This document shows positions 35,611 through 44,602 of a stretch of DNA of 64,000 bases, one piece after another. Under the pieces are notes generated by a model. The model searched no databases, was not told where the DNA came from, and saw only the letters and a list, made by a program, of their open reading frames with translations. Each line of letters starts with the position of its first letter. Position 1 is the first letter of the stretch. A program made the position numbers and the translations under genes. Location of the stretch: contig NZ_JAYGII010000003.1 of assembly GCF_034931365.1 (NCBI RefSeq), forward strand, positions 1-64,000, written 5' to 3'. Source of the stretch: Natronospira elongata (GTDB lineage Bacteria > Pseudomonadota > Gammaproteobacteria > Natronospirales > Natronospiraceae).

Positions 35611-36636
35611 ATGCGCGCTCTCGTAAAGCAACATGCTGAAGAAGGGATCTGGATGCAGGACGTGCCCGAGCCGGAGCCGGGTCCGAATGATCTGCTGATC
35701 CAGGTGAAAAAGACCGCTATCTGCGGCACCGACATCCACATTTACAACTGGGATGAATGGGCACAGAAGACCATCCCGGTGCCCATGACCGTGGGCCATG
35801 AATTCTCCGGCGTGGTGGTGGACATGGGCTCGGAAGTGAAAGGCTATGAAAAGGGCCAGCGGGTTTCCGGCGAGGGCCACATCACCTGCGGCCATTGCCG
35901 CAACTGCCGCGCCGGACGTCGCCACCTCTGCCCCAATACCGTGGGCGTGGGCGTCAATCGCCCTGGCTGTTTCGCCGAGTATCTGGTGATCCCGGCCGAG
36001 AACGCCTACCCCTTGCCGGATTCCCTGCCTGATGAGATCGCCGCCTTTCTCGATCCTTTCGGCAACGCCACCCACACGGCCCTGTCCTTCGACCTGGTGG
36101 GTGAGGATGTCCTGATTACCGGTGCCGGGCCCATCGGCATGATGGCGGCCGGCATTGCAAAACATGCCGGTGCCCGCCACGTGGTGGTGACCGACATGAA
36201 TGACTACCGACTGGACCTCGCCAGGACAATGGGCGCCAGCCGCACGGTCAACGTCAAGAACGAAGACCTAAAACAGGTCATGCAGGAGATGGGCATGAAG
36301 GAAGGCTTTGACGTGGGCATGGAAATGTCCGGCGCCGGCCCCGCCTTCCGTCAGCTGATTTCCGCCATGACCAATGGCGGCCGCGTTGCCCTGCTTGGCA
36401 TACCGCCCTCCGATACCGCCATCGACTGGAACGAGGTGATCTTCAAGGGTCTGTTCCTGAAGGGGGTCTACGGGCGAGAGATGTTCGAGACCTGGTACAA
36501 GATGTTGGCCATGCTGGATTCAGGGCTCGACATATCCCCGGTGCTGACCCACGAACTGGGCGCCGATGAGTACCAGAAGGGCTTTGACATCATGCGGTCC
36601 GGACAATCAGGCAAAGTGGTCCTGGACTGGGGGTGA
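35611..36636 (+). CDS. tdh: L-threonine 3-dehydrogenase
   Basis: Zinc-dependent, NAD-linked oxidation of threonine to 2-amino-3-ketobutyrate, passed to Kbl. The 341-residue medium-chain dehydrogenase has catalytic Cys38 in AICGTDIHIYNWD, GHEFSG, the structural zinc cysteines in CGHCRNCRAGRRHLC and the Rossmann GAGPIGMMAAGIA. It ends KVVLDWG as in E. coli Tdh. Start 35611 follows GAGGAAGG. A 7-bp repeat pair follows the stop codon, then a strong terminator. Confidence 0.97.
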   Translation: MRALVKQHAEEGIWMQDVPEPEPGPNDLLIQVKKTAICGTDIHIYNWDEWAQKTIPVPMTVGHEFSGVVVDMGSEVKGYEKGQRVSGEGHITCGHCRNCRAGRRHLCPNTVGVGVNRPGCFAEYLVIPAENAYPLPDSLPDEIAAFLDPFGNATHTALSFDLVGEDVLITGAGPIGMMAAGIAKHAGARHVVVTDMNDYRLDLARTMGASRTVNVKNEDLKQVMQEMGMKEGFDVGMEMSGAGPAFRQLISAMTNGGRVALLGIPPSDTAIDWNEVIFKGLFLKGVYGREMFETWYKMLAMLDSGLDISPVLTHELGADEYQKGFDIMRSGQSGKVVLDWG

Positions 36637-36653
36637 GGAGCTGCGAGCTGCGA
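36637..36653. repeat. Short heptad repeat after tdh (GAGCTGC x2)
   Basis: GAGCTGC-GAGCTGC-GA starts immediately after the tdh stop codon. It is a single-arm relative of the longer GAGCTAC/GAGCGGC arrays after ffh. Confidence 0.6.
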
Positions 36654-36686
36654 AAAAACGGATATTCCTGGCTAATCGTCAGTTGC

Positions 36687-36714
36687 AAAAAGCCGGCCTG
36701 ATGGCCGGCTTTTT
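36687..36714 (+). terminator. Terminator of kbl-tdh
   Basis: AAAAAGCCGGCC-tgat-GGCCGGCTTTTT, 12-bp stem followed by a T-run, 50 bp after tdh. Confidence 0.93.
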
Positions 36715-36775
36715 GTTTGTCTATATCGCATTCCTCCAATGCTAGAATCGGATCCATGTTGAGTGGAGGTCGGGC

Positions 36776-38053
36776 ATGCTTAGATTGCGGATATTCTCTC
36801 TGGTGATTATTCCCTTGCTCCTTGCTGCCTGTGCGGTGAACCCGGTCACGGGTGATCGGGAGTTGCGGCTGATTTCCGAGCGTGAGGAGATCGGCATTGG
36901 CGAGGAGCAATACGCGCCACTGCGCCAGATGCAGGGCGGGGACTATCAGGTGGACCCGGGGCTGGTGGACTATGTGAACCAGGTGGGTCAGCGGGTTGCG
37001 CGTGAGAGTGACCGCCCGGAATTGCCCTATGAATTCACCGTCATCAACAGCAGTGTGCCCAATGCCTGGGCCCTGCCCGGCGGCAAGATTGCCATCAACC
37101 GCGGTCTTCTGACCGAGTTCGAAAGCGAAGCCGAACTGGCCGCCGTGCTGGGCCATGAGATCGTCCATGCCGCGGCCCGCCACAGTGCCCGTCGCATGGA
37201 ACGACAGCTGATTCTCCAGGCCGGCGTTCTGGCCGTGGCCGCCGCCAGCAGTGACAGCCGTTATGCCGGCGCCATCGTCGGCTCGGCTGCCATCGGCGCC
37301 GGCCTGATTGGCCAGCGCTTCAGTCGCAGTGATGAGCTGGAAGCCGATGAGTTCGGCACCCTCTACATGCACCGTGCCGGCTACCACCCCGATGGTGCAG
37401 TGGACCTCATGGAACGTTTCCTGCGGCTATCGGAGGATCGGCGCCAGGGCTGGCTTGATGGCCTCTTCGCCAGCCACCCCCCTTCCCGAGAGCGGGTCCG
37501 GGCCAACGAGGCAACCGCCGAGCGTCTGGGCCGCGAGGGCGAATGGGGCCGGGAACGCTTTGAATCGGCCATGGCCCTGCTGCGCGCCCACCAGCCAAGC
37601 TACGACAAGGCGGACACGGCCCGCCGCCATCTAAGCCAGGGTGAGCTGGACCAGGCCCTGCGGCTCGCCAACGAGGCCCGTGACCAGGTACCGACGGAAG
37701 CGCGATTCCACGCCCTGGTAGGTGACATCCATCGCGAGCGGGGGTCTCACCGGGAGGCGCTGCGCCATTACCAGCGTGCCGTGGAACGAGAGGCCGATTA
37801 CTTCCAGCACCACCTGATGATTGGCTTGACTGCCGTAGCGCTGGCCGATGATGAGCAAGCCCGCCCCGCCCTGGAACGCAGCATCGAGTTGTTGCCTACT
37901 GCCCCGGCGCATCTGGAGCTGGGCCATATCCATAAACGTGCGGCCGACCGAGATCAGGCCATCCGCCACTACCGCATCGCCGCCCAGTCCGATTCCGAGT
38001 CAGGCCGCCGCGCCCGTGCCGCCCTGGAAGAAATGGGCGTGGATTTCGACTAA
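36776..38053 (+). CDS. M48 metalloprotease lipoprotein with TPR repeats (BepA/YfgC-like)
   Basis: A 425-residue periplasmic protein. A lipoprotein signal (IPLLLAACAV, lipid Cys19) precedes an M48 domain with NPVTGDRELRLIS, NAWALPGGKIAINRGLL, the zinc motif LGHEIVHAAARHSARR and the third-ligand region SRSDELEADEFGTLYM. Its C-terminal third has three or four TPR-like repeats (RFHALVGDIHRERGSHREALRHY). This layout matches BepA, which degrades or assists outer-membrane proteins such as LptD during assembly; E. coli BepA has a cleaved rather than a lipid-anchored signal. TGGAGG precedes the ATG. A single-gene unit. Confidence 0.88.
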   Translation: MLRLRIFSLVIIPLLLAACAVNPVTGDRELRLISEREEIGIGEEQYAPLRQMQGGDYQVDPGLVDYVNQVGQRVARESDRPELPYEFTVINSSVPNAWALPGGKIAINRGLLTEFESEAELAAVLGHEIVHAAARHSARRMERQLILQAGVLAVAAASSDSRYAGAIVGSAAIGAGLIGQRFSRSDELEADEFGTLYMHRAGYHPDGAVDLMERFLRLSEDRRQGWLDGLFASHPPSRERVRANEATAERLGREGEWGRERFESAMALLRAHQPSYDKADTARRHLSQGELDQALRLANEARDQVPTEARFHALVGDIHRERGSHREALRHYQRAVEREADYFQHHLMIGLTAVALADDEQARPALERSIELLPTAPAHLELGHIHKRAADRDQAIRHYRIAAQSDSESGRRARAALEEMGVDFD

Positions 38054-38080
38054 GGGCAATTCCCTATATGAGCTCCCAAG

Positions 38081-38109
38081 AAAAAGGCCCCGGCAGAAAC
38101 CGGGGCCTT
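38081..38109 (-). terminator. Terminator of sppA
   Basis: AAGGCCCCGG-tttctg-CCGGGGCCTTTTTCTT read on the minus strand, 25 bp after the sppA stop. The same stem lies 30 bp after the convergent M48 gene but has only a short T-run in that direction. Confidence 0.85.
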
Positions 38110-38131
38110 AAGCCTTAGCAAGCAACGACCG

Positions 38132-39982
38132 TCACTGGCGTAAATCGCAGGCCGCACAGTAGTAATACAGGTGGTTGGGATCATTGAAGCTATCCAGCCG
38201 CTCCAGGTCTGCTTTCAGATCTTCCAGCAGAGCACGGTGAGGCGCCTGGCGCAGGCGACTTTCATTCAGGCCAAGCACCTCAGCGCTGGCGCCACCGAGC
38301 AGATCGGCCATGAACTGCTCCCGCCAACTCGGCTCTCGTTCCCAGTAGCGAACCTGCCACTGCTCCAGCTCTGCCAGACTGGCCGCGGCATCAATGGCTT
38401 CCTCCAGACCGCCAAGCTCATCCACGAGACCGGTCCGGTGGGCATCAATACCACTCCAGACCCGCCCGCGGGCCACCGCATCCACTTCAGATACCGACAT
38501 CTGACGATGCTCGGCGACCCTTTCAATGAATTCACGGTAGCTGTGCTGGATGGATAGCTCGAGAGCATCACGAGCATCGTCGCTCATGGCCCGGTCAGGA
38601 CGGAACAACCCCGCCATCTCCGTGGTGCCTACGCCATCGCTGGTAATCCCGATCTTTTTCAGGGTTTCCTCAAAGGTCGGGAACATGGCGACGACGCCGA
38701 TGGAACCGGTAATGGTAGTGGGATGGGCCCAAATCTCATCGGCAGCCATGGAAATCCAGTAACCACCAGACGCCGCCACGCTACCCATTGAGGCGACCAC
38801 GACCTTGCCGTCTTCCTGGGCCAGTTCCAGCTGCCTGAGGATGACATCGGAGGCAAAGGCCGAACCACCAGGGCTGTCCACATGCAATACAATCGCCTCG
38901 ACAGAATCGTCGCGCCGGGCATCGCGAATCAGGCGGGCAGTGGAATCACCACCGATGGCACCGGGCGGCTGATTGCCGTCCATGATTGGACCGACTGCCG
39001 GGATCACCGCAATGGTCTTACCGCGTCCCTGCTTCTTGTCATCGCCATGAGCCAGGAGGTAGTTTTCCATATTGATCTGCCGAAAACTGCCATGCTCATC
39101 ATCACGGCCGCTAACCTCAATGATGCGATCCCGCATGCCATCCCGAGGCAAGAGCGCGTCCACCAGACCGATCTCCAATGCCAGCGTGGCAAAGTCTCCG
39201 TCCACTGCTTCAAGATTATCCGGGATACCATCGATAAAGGCCTCGATATCATCCGGGCCCAGCTGGCGGCGCTCTCCAACCTGGGCAAGCCAGGCGTCCC
39301 ACAGGTCATTCATGTAGGCAAGGCGAGCTTCACGGTCCTCGTCGGACATATCCTCACGCATGTAAGGCTCGACAAAGGACTTGTACTCACCGACGCGGAA
39401 TACATTCCACTCCACGTCCAGCATGTCGATGGCCCCCTTGTAGTAATTTAGATAGGAGCCAAAACCGGTCAGCATGACCTGGCCGCTGGGGTGGATGAAA
39501 ATCTCGTCGGCGTGGGAAGCCAGAAAATACTGGGACTGGCTATAACGGTCCCCGATGGCATAGACGGGACGATCAGTTTCCCGGAACCCTTCAATCGCCT
39601 CGGCGATGGTCTCGAGCTTGCTCAGACCACCACCCCAGAGCTCATCAAGACTCAGTACCAGTGCGCTGATGCGATCGTCCTCAGTGGCCAGTTCGATGCT
39701 TCGAACCACGTCGCGCACCAGGGTTTCCGGGCGCTCCTGCCCCAGGGCTCGATCGATGGCACGATCCAGTATGGTCCCCGAACGCTGCTCCACCAGCATG
39801 CCGCCTGGATTGACCACCAGCGCCATGCCCCGATCCACCTGGGGTTTGTCGTCGGGAGAGAAAATCAGAAACAATAAAAGGATCAACACCCCGAAAAACA
39901 GCAGGTTTACGATGACGCGACGGGTAGTCGTTAGCGCGCCACCGATCCGGGCCAGCAGCCCCGGATTTTCCCAGTCCTTACT
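38132..39982 (-). CDS. sppA: Signal peptide peptidase SppA, 67K type
   Basis: A membrane-bound Ser-Lys protease that degrades cleaved signal peptides. The 616-residue double-domain (67K) form has an N-terminal membrane anchor (VIVNLLFFGVLILLLFLIF). An N-terminal S49 repeat holds the Lys region (RYSQSQYFLASHADEIFIHP), and the C-terminal repeat has VDSPGGSAFASDVI and nucleophile Ser in ASMGSVAASGGYW. Start 39982 follows GGAGGAA; the frame is open 57 bp further. It is the distal gene of a possible unit with the DUF6502 gene, although a strong hairpin separates them. Confidence 0.94.
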   Translation of the reverse strand, partial: SKDWENPGLLARIGGALTTTRRVIVNLLFFGVLILLLFLIFSPDDKPQVDRGMALVVNPGGMLVEQRSGTILDRAIDRALGQERPETLVRDVVRSIELATEDDRISALVLSLDELWGGGLSKLETIAEAIEGFRETDRPVYAIGDRYSQSQYFLASHADEIFIHPSGQVMLTGFGSYLNYYKGAIDMLDVEWNVFRVGEYKSFVEPYMREDMSDEDREARLAYMNDLWDAWLAQVGERRQLGPDDIEAFIDGIPDNLEAVDGDFATLALEIGLVDALLPRDGMRDRIIEVSGRDDEHGSFRQINMENYLLAHGDDKKQGRGKTIAVIPAVGPIMDGNQPPGAIGGDSTARLIRDARRDDSVEAIVLHVDSPGGSAFASDVILRQLELAQEDGKVVVASMGSVAASGGYWISMAADEIWAHPTTITGSIGVVAMFPTFEETLKKIGITSDGVGTTEMAGLFRPDRAMSDDARDALELSIQHSYREFIERVAEHRQMSVSEVDAVARGRVWSGIDAHRTGLVDELGGLEEAIDAAASLAELEQWQVRYWEREPSWREQFMADLLGGASAEVLGLNESRLRQAPHRALLEDLKADLERLDSFNDPNHLYYYCAACDLRQ

Positions 39983-40123
39983 CATGAAAGATTCCTCCGA
40001 TTGACCCTTGCCGGGCTCGCCTGACTCCGAAGGAGTCACTTGAACGCGCCCTGACAGCTAACATTCCGCCTAGGGAAGCAAGATAGGGACTATACCGGGG
40101 GAAAAGCAGCAGGCAAAGCGGCA

Positions 40124-40155
40124 GGCTGCCGGCCGGAGCTCTCCGGCCGGCAGCC
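40124..40155. terminator. Strong hairpin between the DUF6502 gene and sppA
   Basis: GGCTGCCGGCCGGAG-ct-CTCCGGCCGGCAGCC is a perfect 15-bp stem 28 bp after the DUF6502 stop codon. The nearest T-rich tract on the minus strand is about 30 bp away, so it may be a factor-dependent or weak terminator. Confidence 0.55.
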
Positions 40156-40182
40156 ACCCAATGCGTCTGCTGTCCGAAAAGG

Positions 40183-40974
40183 TTACTGCTCGAAGGTGAA
40201 GACCACCGCCCCGGCTCGACGGGAGCGGCCACTGCTGTCGGACTTTTCACTCGGCAGGCAAGCCGCCAACTTGTCGACAGCCTGTTTTCCCTCCTCAGCG
40301 CCGGCCCTCCGAAATGCTTCCAGGGAAGACTCCGGGACTTCACGTACGCTGATGCCATGGAAGTGCGGTGTCTGACTGTCCTTCCAATGCCGGTCCACGC
40401 TCTCGATCATCGCGGCCGCGGCATCGCCAAGGAACTGCAGCTTGTCGGGCGCGGCATCCGCAGGCGGGGCATAGGTCTTGGTTCGCAGGGAGAGGTGACC
40501 GTCATCGTGTCGCTCCACCGCCCGGACGCGGTCAAGCTCGTCCAGCACGGCCCTGGGCGGCGCATCGCCACTGTAGCGGCGCACCAGGCTAACGAAATCG
40601 ATTGCCGCCTGGTCGTCTTCCATCTTCAGGCGCACCGGTTCGCCCTGGCCATCGACAAAATCCGGGTCATTGACCCAGCCGTAGATGACTCGGGCTGCAC
40701 GGTTGAACAGTCGCAAGGTTGCTTCACCGTTGTTCTCGGGCACCGACTGGACCCTCTTGACCTCTTTGCGGGATAGCCCGGTGATCACCGACACCCGAGA
40801 ATCACTTTGCTTGCGGCCCGGAATACGGAATTCTTCCCGTGCCACCTCCACGAATACCGATTTGGCCAGTTCAGCAAAAGCCTTGTAACTGACGCCATTG
40901 CGCAGCAACAGACGGGCCAGCGGCCTCAACATTGACACCAATGCCTGATTAAGGGGGCTGTTCTCATTCATACG
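40183..40974 (-). CDS. DUF6502 family protein
   Basis: A soluble 263-residue protein typical of DUF6502. The N-terminal half (LLRNGVSYKAFAELAKSVFVEVA, then SRVSVITGLSRKEVKRV) looks like a winged-helix or HTH unit, and a helical C-terminal domain follows (DDGHLSLRTKTYAPPAD, LDRVRAV). The family is common in marine and halophilic gammaproteobacteria and has no assigned function. The HTH-like part would allow nucleic-acid binding, but that is a guess. ATG at 40974 (MNENSP) is preferred, with AGAGA upstream. It stands alone after a gap (41008-41230) in which I saw no gene. Confidence 0.75.
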   Translation of the reverse strand, partial: RMNENSPLNQALVSMLRPLARLLLRNGVSYKAFAELAKSVFVEVAREEFRIPGRKQSDSRVSVITGLSRKEVKRVQSVPENNGEATLRLFNRAARVIYGWVNDPDFVDGQGEPVRLKMEDDQAAIDFVSLVRRYSGDAPPRAVLDELDRVRAVERHDDGHLSLRTKTYAPPADAAPDKLQFLGDAAAAMIESVDRHWKDSQTPHFHGISVREVPESSLEAFRRAGAEEGKQAVDKLAACLPSEKSDSSGRSRRAGAVVFTFEQ

Positions 40975-41232
40975 CATCTCTCTTATGTCAAAAAAACAGG
41001 TTGCCAATTCACTCCTGAAAGCAGCCTGCCGGAGCCCCCCCCGGGCCTCCCCCTGGCCTTACCTCCGACATTGCAGAGCGTAGCCAGATTATGCAAAATA
41101 GATGACCTTGAAAATCTTACGATCTCGAACTGAATTCTAGCCCGCCTGACAGCTCCCGGCAAGCCAAAATTCCTGACCCGCCCTTACCAGATTACCGGGG
41201 AATAAGGCAATCAACCCATAACTCACTGATAA

Positions 41233-41265
41233 GTAAAGAAAACGCCGCCCCATGGGAACGGCGTT
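41233..41265 (-). terminator. Terminator of ahpD
   Basis: On the minus strand AACGCCG...CGGCGTTTTCTTT: 7-bp stem around CCCATGGG, then a T-rich tract, about 30 bp after the ahpD stop. Confidence 0.75.
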
Positions 41266-41293
41266 CTGCTGTATCGTTGCGTCAGAATGTCGC

Positions 41294-41824
41294 TTAGGCG
41301 GCGAACCTTGTGGTCGTCGCGGCGGCGTTGATGACAGCCGCGATACGGACGGCACTTTGAATGGCCTCTCGGCCGAGGCCCGCCTGACGCAGAACTTTCT
41401 CGTGATTCTGCACACACAGTCCACAGCCGTTGATAGCCGACACGGCCAGGCAATAGAGCTCAAAGTCGGTCTTGTCGACACCTGGGCGGCCAATCACGTT
41501 CATCCGCAGCTTGGCCGGCATGCGGCCGTATTCCTCGTCCTCCACCAGGTGCAGAAAGCGATAGTAGACGTTGTTCATGGCCATGATGGAAGCAGCGGCC
41601 TTGGCCGCATTGGTCGTGGCTTCATCGGCCTGTTCGGCGACCAGACTTTCCACCTGACGGGCAAACGCCACATTGTCGGCGGCATAGGCCGAGGCCAGGG
41701 CGGTGCCGTAGATCTGCTCCTGGCTCAGGCCGGGCGCACCTTCGGTCTTGAGTACCGAGCTCAGGTTCAGACGAATGTCCTTGGCGTGATCAGGCAGTGC
41801 CTGCTTGAGTTCCGTGACGCTCAT
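41294..41824 (-). CDS. ahpD: Alkyl hydroperoxide reductase AhpD (CxxC carboxymuconolactone-decarboxylase fold)
   Basis: AhpD reduces AhpC in bacteria that lack AhpF. The 176-residue all-helical protein has the redox pair Cys134-x-x-Cys137 in NGCGLCVQNHEKVL, with Glu upstream and His in the proton-relay positions (FELYCLAVSAINGCG). Length equals that of mycobacterial AhpD. It is directly downstream of ahpC, separated by a terminator-like hairpin, so it probably makes less transcript than ahpC. No ahpF is present in the window. Confidence 0.93.
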   Translation of the reverse strand: MSVTELKQALPDHAKDIRLNLSSVLKTEGAPGLSQEQIYGTALASAYAADNVAFARQVESLVAEQADEATTNAAKAAASIMAMNNVYYRFLHLVEDEEYGRMPAKLRMNVIGRPGVDKTDFELYCLAVSAINGCGLCVQNHEKVLRQAGLGREAIQSAVRIAAVINAAATTTRFAA

Positions 41825-41843
41825 GGGTCACCTCCCGTTGTTC

Positions 41844-41877
41844 CGAAAAAAGCGGCCCCCGGATACCGGGGGCCGCT
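41844..41877 (-). terminator. Intercistronic terminator between ahpC and ahpD
   Basis: AGCGGCCCCCGG-tat-CCGGGGGCCGCT followed by TTTTTT on the minus strand: a 12-bp GC-rich stem with a full T-run inside the operon. Confidence 0.9.
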
Positions 41878-41901
41878 CGATCTCACTCACCCACCGGATA
41901 A

Positions 41902-42441
41902 TCAGGCGGCGTTGAGGGTCTCTTCGCCCTTCTGCCAGTTGCAGGGGCAGAGCTCGTCGGTCTGCAGCGCGTCCAGAACCCGCAGGATTTCATTGGGGTT
42001 ACGGCCCACGCTCATATCGTTGACCGACACGTGACGGATGATGCCGTCCGGATCGACGATGTAAGTCGCCCGCTGAGCAACGCCCTCTTCCGGATCCTGG
42101 ATACCGAGCTGGGAGACCAGCTTGCGGTTCAGGTCGGCCAGCATCGGCACGGGCAGATCCTTCAGGCGGTCGTCGTTCTGGCGCCAGGCCAGGTGCACGA
42201 ACTCACTGTCAGTGCTGGCGACCATCAGCTGGGCATCACGGTCCTCGAACTCGTCGGCCATATCACCGAAGGACTGGATCTCGGTCGGGCAGACGAAGGT
42301 GAAGTCCTTCGGGTAGAACATGAAAATGGTCCACTTGCCCGGGAAACTCTTGTTATTGATTTCTTCAAAGGCGTTCTTTTCATCCGTGGAAACAGTCGCA
42401 TTCACGGAAAACTCAGGGAACTTCTCACCAATTCCAAGCAT
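41902..42441 (-). CDS. ahpC: Peroxiredoxin AhpC
   Basis: A typical 2-Cys peroxiredoxin that reduces hydrogen peroxide and alkyl hydroperoxides. The 179-residue protein has the peroxidatic Cys51 in FTFVCPTEIQSF and the resolving cysteine region near the C-terminus (LCPCNWQKGEETL, Cys165/Cys167). The CPC tail is characteristic of the AhpD-linked (mycobacterial-type) AhpC rather than of the enteric AhpC. GGAGGAGG precedes the start. Upstream there is an inverted repeat and a partial OxyR-like motif. Confidence 0.94.
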   Translation of the reverse strand: MLGIGEKFPEFSVNATVSTDEKNAFEEINNKSFPGKWTIFMFYPKDFTFVCPTEIQSFGDMADEFEDRDAQLMVASTDSEFVHLAWRQNDDRLKDLPVPMLADLNRKLVSQLGIQDPEEGVAQRATYIVDPDGIIRHVSVNDMSVGRNPNEILRVLDALQTDELCPCNWQKGEETLNAA

Positions 42442-42494
42442 TATTTACCTCCTCCTAGGGTTTTCATTTTTGCTATCGAAATAGCCACTTTTAT

Positions 42495-42571
42495 TTTCGG
42501 GTGCTATTAAAACGCACACCCGAAACTCGCTCAAGCAAATCGTTTCAATAGGTTGGATAGGCAGCACCTAT
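42495..42571 (-). promoter_or_regulatory. ahpC upstream region: inverted repeat and OxyR-like motif
   Basis: TTTCGGGTG (42495-42503) and CACCCGAAA (42517-42525) form a 9-bp inverted repeat about 60 bp upstream of ahpC. Further up, CAAT-N7-ATAG-N7-CTAT (42546-42571) matches three of the four OxyR half-elements, the fourth being poor. Either could control the peroxide response; neither is proven. The rest of 42442-42659 holds no gene. Confidence 0.35.
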
Positions 42572-42659
42572 CTGGTGACAACACAGGCCGCAGTCGCCGA
42601 CCACCACGCGGCGAACGCCCAGGCGGCGGCGACAGGGCCATGTGGTTCCACTCAGGGAC

Positions 42660-44525
42660 TCATGCGTTGGCTTCGCGTACCAGCATGGTGTTGAGGCGGC
42701 GAACGAAGCCCGCCGGATCGTCGAGCTGCCCCCCTTCCGCGAGGACAGCCTGGTCAAACAGCACCCGCGCCCAGTCGGCAAAGGTCTCCCCCTCGTCCAT
42801 GGAAGACAGGCGGGTCAGCAGGGGATGATCCGGATTGACTTCCAGGATGGGACGCAACTCGGGCACCGACTGACCGGCTTCCTTCAGCAGGCGCTGCAGG
42901 TTCAGGCTGATGCCGTCCTGCTCCGCGACCAGACAGGCCGGAGAATCCACCAGGCGGCGGGAGACGCGCACTTCCTTGACCTGCTCGTCGAGTGCCTTAT
43001 TGAGACGCTCGAGCAGGTCCTTGTGGGCCTCGGCCTGCTGCTCGGCGTCCTTGTCGTCGTCCACTTCGTCGGCGTCCAGATCGCCCTGGGCCACCGATTT
43101 CAGCGTCTTGCCCTCGAACTCGGGCAAATGCGCCACCAGCCATTCGTCCACCCGATCGGACAACAGCAGCACCTCGATGTCCTTCTTGCGGAACGCCTCC
43201 AGATGCGGGCTGTTGAGCGCCGTGGCGTGGCTGTCGGCGGTGACGTAGTAAATGGCCTTTTGGTCCGGCTGCATCCGGTCCACATAGTCCTTGAGCGAGA
43301 CGGTCTGGCCGTCGGGATGCCGGGTGCTGGCAAAACGCAGCAGCCCGGCAATGCGTTCGGCGTTCTCCGGATCTTCCGCCGGGCCTTCCTTGATCACCTG
43401 GCCAAATTCATCCCAGAAGCGGGCGTAATCCTCCGGCCGATTGCGGGCCATGTCTTCCAGCAGGCCCAGGACCTTTTTCACTGCACCGGCGCGGATACTG
43501 CGGACCAGGCGGTTGTCCTGGAGAATCTCCCGCGAGACATTGAGGGGCAGATCATCGGAGTCCACCACCCCACGCACGAAGCGCAGCCAGGCCGGCATCA
43601 GCTGCTCGGCCTCGTCCATGATGAACACCCGGCGCACGTACAGGCGCACGCCCCGGCGACGCTCCCGATCCCAGAGATCGAAGGGGGCCCGGGAAGGGAT
43701 GTAGAGCAGCAAGCTGTAGCTTTGCCGACCTTCCACGTGATTGTGGGTCCAGGCCAGCGGCGCTTCCGGGTCATGGCTCAGGTGCTGGTAAAAGCCCTGG
43801 TAATCCTCGTCCTTGAGTGACTCCTTCGGCCGGGTCCACAGGGCCGCAGCCTCATTGACCTTCTCCCAGGCCTCACTGCCCTCTTTCTCGGATGGCATCA
43901 GGATGGGCAGACCGATGTGGTCGGAATAGCGACGGATGATGTGGCGCAGACGGGCCGGCTCCAGGAACTCCACGGCGTCATCCCGCAGTTGCAGCGTCAC
44001 CGTAGTGCCGCGGGACTCGCGCTCGATCTCCTCCAGGGTATAGCTGCCGGTGCCGTCAGAAGACCAGCGCACGCCGGCTTTTTCGTCGGCCCGGCGGGTC
44101 TCCACCGAGACCTGGTCGGCAACGATGAAACTGGAGTAAAAGCCGACGCCGAACTGGCCAATCAGCTGGGCGTCCTTTTTCTGATCGCCGGAAAGGGAAT
44201 CGAGGAAGCGGCGCGTGCCGGAACGGGCAATGGTGCCCAGATTGTCGATCACTTCCTGGCGGCTCATGCCGATACCGTTGTCACTCACGGTAACAGTACC
44301 GGCATCCTTGTCCGCCTCGACGCGGATTTCCAGTTCACCGTCCCCCTCCAGTAGCGTGTCATCCTTTAGAGCGGCGAATCGCAGACGATCACAGGCATCA
44401 GAGGCATTGGATACGAGTTCGCGCAGAAAAATTTCCCGGTTGGAATACAGGGAGTGGATCATCAGCTTGAGCAGCTGCTGAACCTCCGCCTCAAAATGCC
44501 GGGTTTCGACGTTCGCCTTGGCCAT
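42660..44525 (-). CDS. htpG: Chaperone HtpG (bacterial Hsp90)
   Basis: ATP-dependent chaperone. The 621-residue protein has the GHKL ATPase domain (LRELVSNASDACDRLRF, DNGIGMSRQEV, GQFGVGFYSSFIV), a middle domain (WDRERRRGVRLYVRRVFIMD, then LPLNVSREILQDN) and the C-terminal dimerisation domain. Start 44525 (MAKANVETRHF) is the family start; the open frame extends to 44651 but that stretch contains the promoter. A sigma-32-type promoter lies 78 bp upstream. Confidence 0.97.
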   Translation of the reverse strand: MAKANVETRHFEAEVQQLLKLMIHSLYSNREIFLRELVSNASDACDRLRFAALKDDTLLEGDGELEIRVEADKDAGTVTVSDNGIGMSRQEVIDNLGTIARSGTRRFLDSLSGDQKKDAQLIGQFGVGFYSSFIVADQVSVETRRADEKAGVRWSSDGTGSYTLEEIERESRGTTVTLQLRDDAVEFLEPARLRHIIRRYSDHIGLPILMPSEKEGSEAWEKVNEAAALWTRPKESLKDEDYQGFYQHLSHDPEAPLAWTHNHVEGRQSYSLLLYIPSRAPFDLWDRERRRGVRLYVRRVFIMDEAEQLMPAWLRFVRGVVDSDDLPLNVSREILQDNRLVRSIRAGAVKKVLGLLEDMARNRPEDYARFWDEFGQVIKEGPAEDPENAERIAGLLRFASTRHPDGQTVSLKDYVDRMQPDQKAIYYVTADSHATALNSPHLEAFRKKDIEVLLLSDRVDEWLVAHLPEFEGKTLKSVAQGDLDADEVDDDKDAEQQAEAHKDLLERLNKALDEQVKEVRVSRRLVDSPACLVAEQDGISLNLQRLLKEAGQSVPELRPILEVNPDHPLLTRLSSMDEGETFADWARVLFDQAVLAEGGQLDDPAGFVRRLNTMLVREANA

Positions 44526-44602
44526 GACGCTGTACAACCTCCTGGAATCGAACGGTAAAAGCACTCCACTCCCGTGAGGGAGCGGGGGATGAACGGAGAA
44601 AA

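Noticed and set aside
36637..36653. GAGCTGC pair taken as part of a terminator
   Set aside because: It does not pair with the nearby sequence. The real terminator is at 36687-36714.
44536..44548. ggaatcgaac resembling a tRNA T-arm in front of htpG
   Set aside because: No acceptor, D or anticodon arms can be paired around it. It lies in the htpG 5' UTR.
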